Of a stretch of DNA of 64,000 nt, positions 62,257-64,000 are shown one piece after another (position 1 is the first letter of the stretch; each line of letters opens with the position of its first letter). The DNA is from Verrucomicrobiota bacterium (lineage in GTDB: Bacteria > Verrucomicrobiota > Kiritimatiellia > CAIQIC01 > JAGNIJ01): assembly GCA_022710725.1 (NCBI GenBank), contig JAKLGK010000003.1:372001-436000 (forward strand), written 5' to 3'. The translations under genes and the position numbers were made by a program. The notes under the pieces are model-generated. The model was not told where the DNA came from. It did no database searches and saw nothing but the letters and a program-made list of their open reading frames with translations.

Positions 62257-64000
62257 AGCAGCCCGTTCCTCCTTCGCACGAACCATTCCGCCGCGAAACA
62301 GAACGCCGTGAAGACCAGGAACCAGGCCCGGTCCCACGCCGGCTCCCAGGTCGCCCGGCCGGACTTCACGTCCTCTTCGCCCTCCTTCAACCGGCGGACC
62401 ACGACGTCTAGCGTTTCGGGCGTCACGACCTCCCCGCCCGATAGGGCCGCCAGCTCGCGGAGGAAATCCGGGTCGGCGCTGACATTGTCCTCTTCGCGCG
62501 GCGCGGCGAGCACCTCGAGGGTGTCGGACACGCCGGCCGCCGCGTCCTGTTCCCCGGGGGCGCGCAGCGCGACCTGGTAAGAGCCGGGCCGGTCGAGGGA
62601 AAAGACCGCTTCCCAGCGGCCGGGCTCCTCCGGGACCGGCGCGGGCCAGAGGGTGCGCGCCGGCTCCGCGCCCTGCTGCACGCGCACCTCCGGGGCGGGC
62701 GCGCCGGGCTCCGGCAGGCGCTGGGTCACGCGCACGCGGACCGGCTCGCCGGGATGCGCCACGCGGGCGCTCAAGCCGAGGGCATAGCGCGAGCCCGGAA
62801 GGAATTCGGAGAAGGTGGCCGACCATTGGACCAGCTGCGACCAGAATTCCTGGTACATGTTGCTTGCGTCCTTCACCGACGGGAAGAAGTCCCACTGCCA
62901 GAGCCCGTCCGCGTTCACGACCACGACCATGCCCTTGCCGAAGCGCCGCCGGACGACGACCGGGAACGACTGCTCATGGCCGGCCAGCTCGCTGTGGCCC
63001 TCCACCAGCACGTCGCTGAAGGCCTTGAGCTTGCGCACACGCTGGGCGAACTGGAGCGGCGGCAGCCGGCCCCAGACCGCGTCCTCCGGGCCGGGCAGCA
63101 TGTCGCCGAACAGGCCCGCCGCCGAGCCCGCGTCGGTGGGCCGGACGCTGAAGGGGCTGGCGACGCGCTCCCCCCACTCCATCGGCTCGAGCGCCTCCAG
63201 CTCGGGGAACTCGCCGTTGTAGGCCTTGCCCCGGGCGAACAGCAGGCCGCCGCCGCGGTCGCGCACGAAATCGCGGAGCAGCCGGATGCGCTCGGGAGTC
63301 AGGAAGTACTCCGCGCCCTTTCCGAACACGACGAGGTCGTAGAGGTCGAGCTCGGCCGCGCTGTCGGGGAAGACCGACCCCGTGATCTGGGCCGCGTCGG
63401 CCAGGTCGGTTTCCACCCGGAAGAAGCGATCGGCGGAGAGCCGGTACACCGAGATGACCTCGATGTTCGGCTGGCGGCGCAGCAGCTGCGCGATGAACTT
63501 GCTGTCCCAGTACGGGACCCCTTCGACCATCAGGACGCGGATGCGGCCGTCCAGGACGGCCACGCCGACGCGCGCCTCGTTGTTCGCGCGCGTGCTCTCC
63601 CCCTCCCACCCGGCGGTCTCGAAGCGGTATTCCTGGTGGCCCCGGCCCTCGGGCGTGACCGCGAAGGACACCGTCGCCTCGCCGTCGCCCTCGAGCGACA
63701 GCGTCTCCTCGCCGAGGACCGCGCCGTCCCCGTCCAGCAGGCGCACCGCGGGACGGATGGGGCCCAGGCCCGAGGCGCGGACGCGCGCGACGAGGCGCGT
63801 GCGCTGGCCCTTGAACGTCACATGGTGCCTGCGCAGCGGCTCGATCGACAGGTCCTTGCGCTCGATCGCGCTGCCGAGCGCCAGCGGAAACACCGGCGCA
63901 TCCCGCGCGCGGGCGCGCAACGCCGCGTCCCCGGAAGCCGCGCCCCCGACTTGGCGCCCGTCGGACAGGAGCAGGATGCCCGCCAGGTTCCGGCCGCCGG
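62253..64000 (-). CDS. VWA / glutamine amidotransferase-like membrane protein, C-terminal part (cut by window edge)
   Basis: The frame is open from the right edge (64000) to a TGA at 62253-62255; the N-terminus is outside the window. At the edge it reads GRNLAGILLLSDGRQVGG, the metal-site strand of a VWA-like domain. The next part is Ig-like (residues from VTFKGQRTRLVARV). Then an amidotransferase-like Rossmann segment has VLMVEGVPYWDSKFIAQLL, DLYDLVVFGKGAEYFLTPER, FVRDRGGGLLFARGKA and VVVVNADGLWQWDFFP. A C-terminal helix (WFLVFTAFCFAAEWFV) anchors it. This is the usual neighbour of DUF4175 and DUF4159 genes. GTGA overlap couples it to the DUF4175-like gene. Confidence 0.85.
   Translation of the reverse strand, partial: GGRNLAGILLLSDGRQVGGAASGDAALRARARDAPVFPLALGSAIERKDLSIEPLRRHHVTFKGQRTRLVARVRASGLGPIRPAVRLLDGDGAVLGEETLSLEGDGEATVSFAVTPEGRGHQEYRFETAGWEGESTRANNEARVGVAVLDGRIRVLMVEGVPYWDSKFIAQLLRRQPNIEVISVYRLSADRFFRVETDLADAAQITGSVFPDSAAELDLYDLVVFGKGAEYFLTPERIRLLRDFVRDRGGGLLFARGKAYNGEFPELEALEPMEWGERVASPFSVRPTDAGSAAGLFGDMLPGPEDAVWGRLPPLQFAQRVRKLKAFSDVLVEGHSELAGHEQSFPVVVRRRFGKGMVVVVNADGLWQWDFFPSVKDASNMYQEFWSQLVQWSATFSEFLPGSRYALGLSARVAHPGEPVRVRVTQRLPEPGAPAPEVRVQQGAEPARTLWPAPVPEEPGRWEAVFSLDRPGSYQVALRAPGEQDAAAGVSDTLEVLAAPREEDNVSADPDFLRELAALSGGEVVTPETLDVVVRRLKEGEEDVKSGRATWEPAWDRAWFLVFTAFCFAAEWFVRRRNGLL

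Overview
This is a gene-dense, high-GC stretch of a bacterial chromosome. It carries about 53 protein genes, mostly on the minus strand and packed into operons with ATGA or GTGA start/stop overlaps. Outer-membrane genes (lpxA, an LptF/LptG permease) and ExbB/ExbD/TonB-like genes point to a diderm. Short palindromic repeats between genes, an ExbD with Asn at the usual Asp position, DUF4159/DUF4175-type genes next to a VWA/amidotransferase-like gene, and a Lys/Pro-rich DksA-like protein fit the PVC group (Kiritimatiellota/Verrucomicrobiota/Planctomycetota). That placement is inference, not proof. I saw no rRNA, tRNA, CRISPR array, prophage or insertion sequence.

Layout. 1-271: start of a pseudopilin gene cut by the window edge. 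0.5-4.2 kb (+): Tat/lipoprotein M48 peptidase with TPRs, then RecD2 helicase. 4.2-9.5 kb (-): branched-chain amino acid operon ilvB-ilvN-leuC-leuD, then a YprB-like exonuclease. 9.5-9.7 kb: AT-rich divergent promoter region, then a uracil-type permease (+). 11-13.4 kb: small regulator-like proteins, a divergent YchF-family protein, and a BamE-like/zinc-ribbon pair. 13.4-18.9 kb (-): coiled-coil membrane protein, PPC protein, glycosyltransferase, CPBP protease, mtnA, thiL. 19-20.2 kb (+): FucI-like isomerase. 20.2-29.5 kb (-): uvrA, TPR protein, ExbB, ExbD, TonB-like, zinc-ribbon membrane protein, hisD, PEBP. 29.7-35.8 kb (-): FMN riboswitch and terminator, ribBA, ribH, nusB, ftsY, ribD, ribE, and a coiled-coil protein. 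35.9-44.1 kb (-): ileS, dksA-like, lspA, miaA, hflX, radC, lpxA. 44.2-46.4 kb (+): alphaCTD/sigma-region-4 fusion regulator and an LPS permease. 46.4-53.1 kb (-): EF-G-like GTPase, yebC, ruvC, clpB, a 24-residue membrane peptide, and a DUF151 protein. 53.4-54.4 kb (+): M23 peptidase. 54.4-64 kb (-): VWA/amidotransferase-like (partial), DUF4175-like, DUF4159-like, and a 1473-residue thioredoxin-HEAT-thioredoxin-CcdA fusion.

The observations most worth following are: (1) at least five families of intergenic palindromes or repeats, several of which supply the stop codons of the flanking genes, plus one similar repeat read in frame inside ileS; (2) the giant envelope thiol-redox fusion at the end of the DUF4175/DUF4159 operon; (3) the alphaCTD-sigma4-winged-helix regulator behind an inverted repeat; (4) ExbD with Asn at the proton-carrying position; (5) an FMN riboswitch whose terminator abuts the ribBA start codon.
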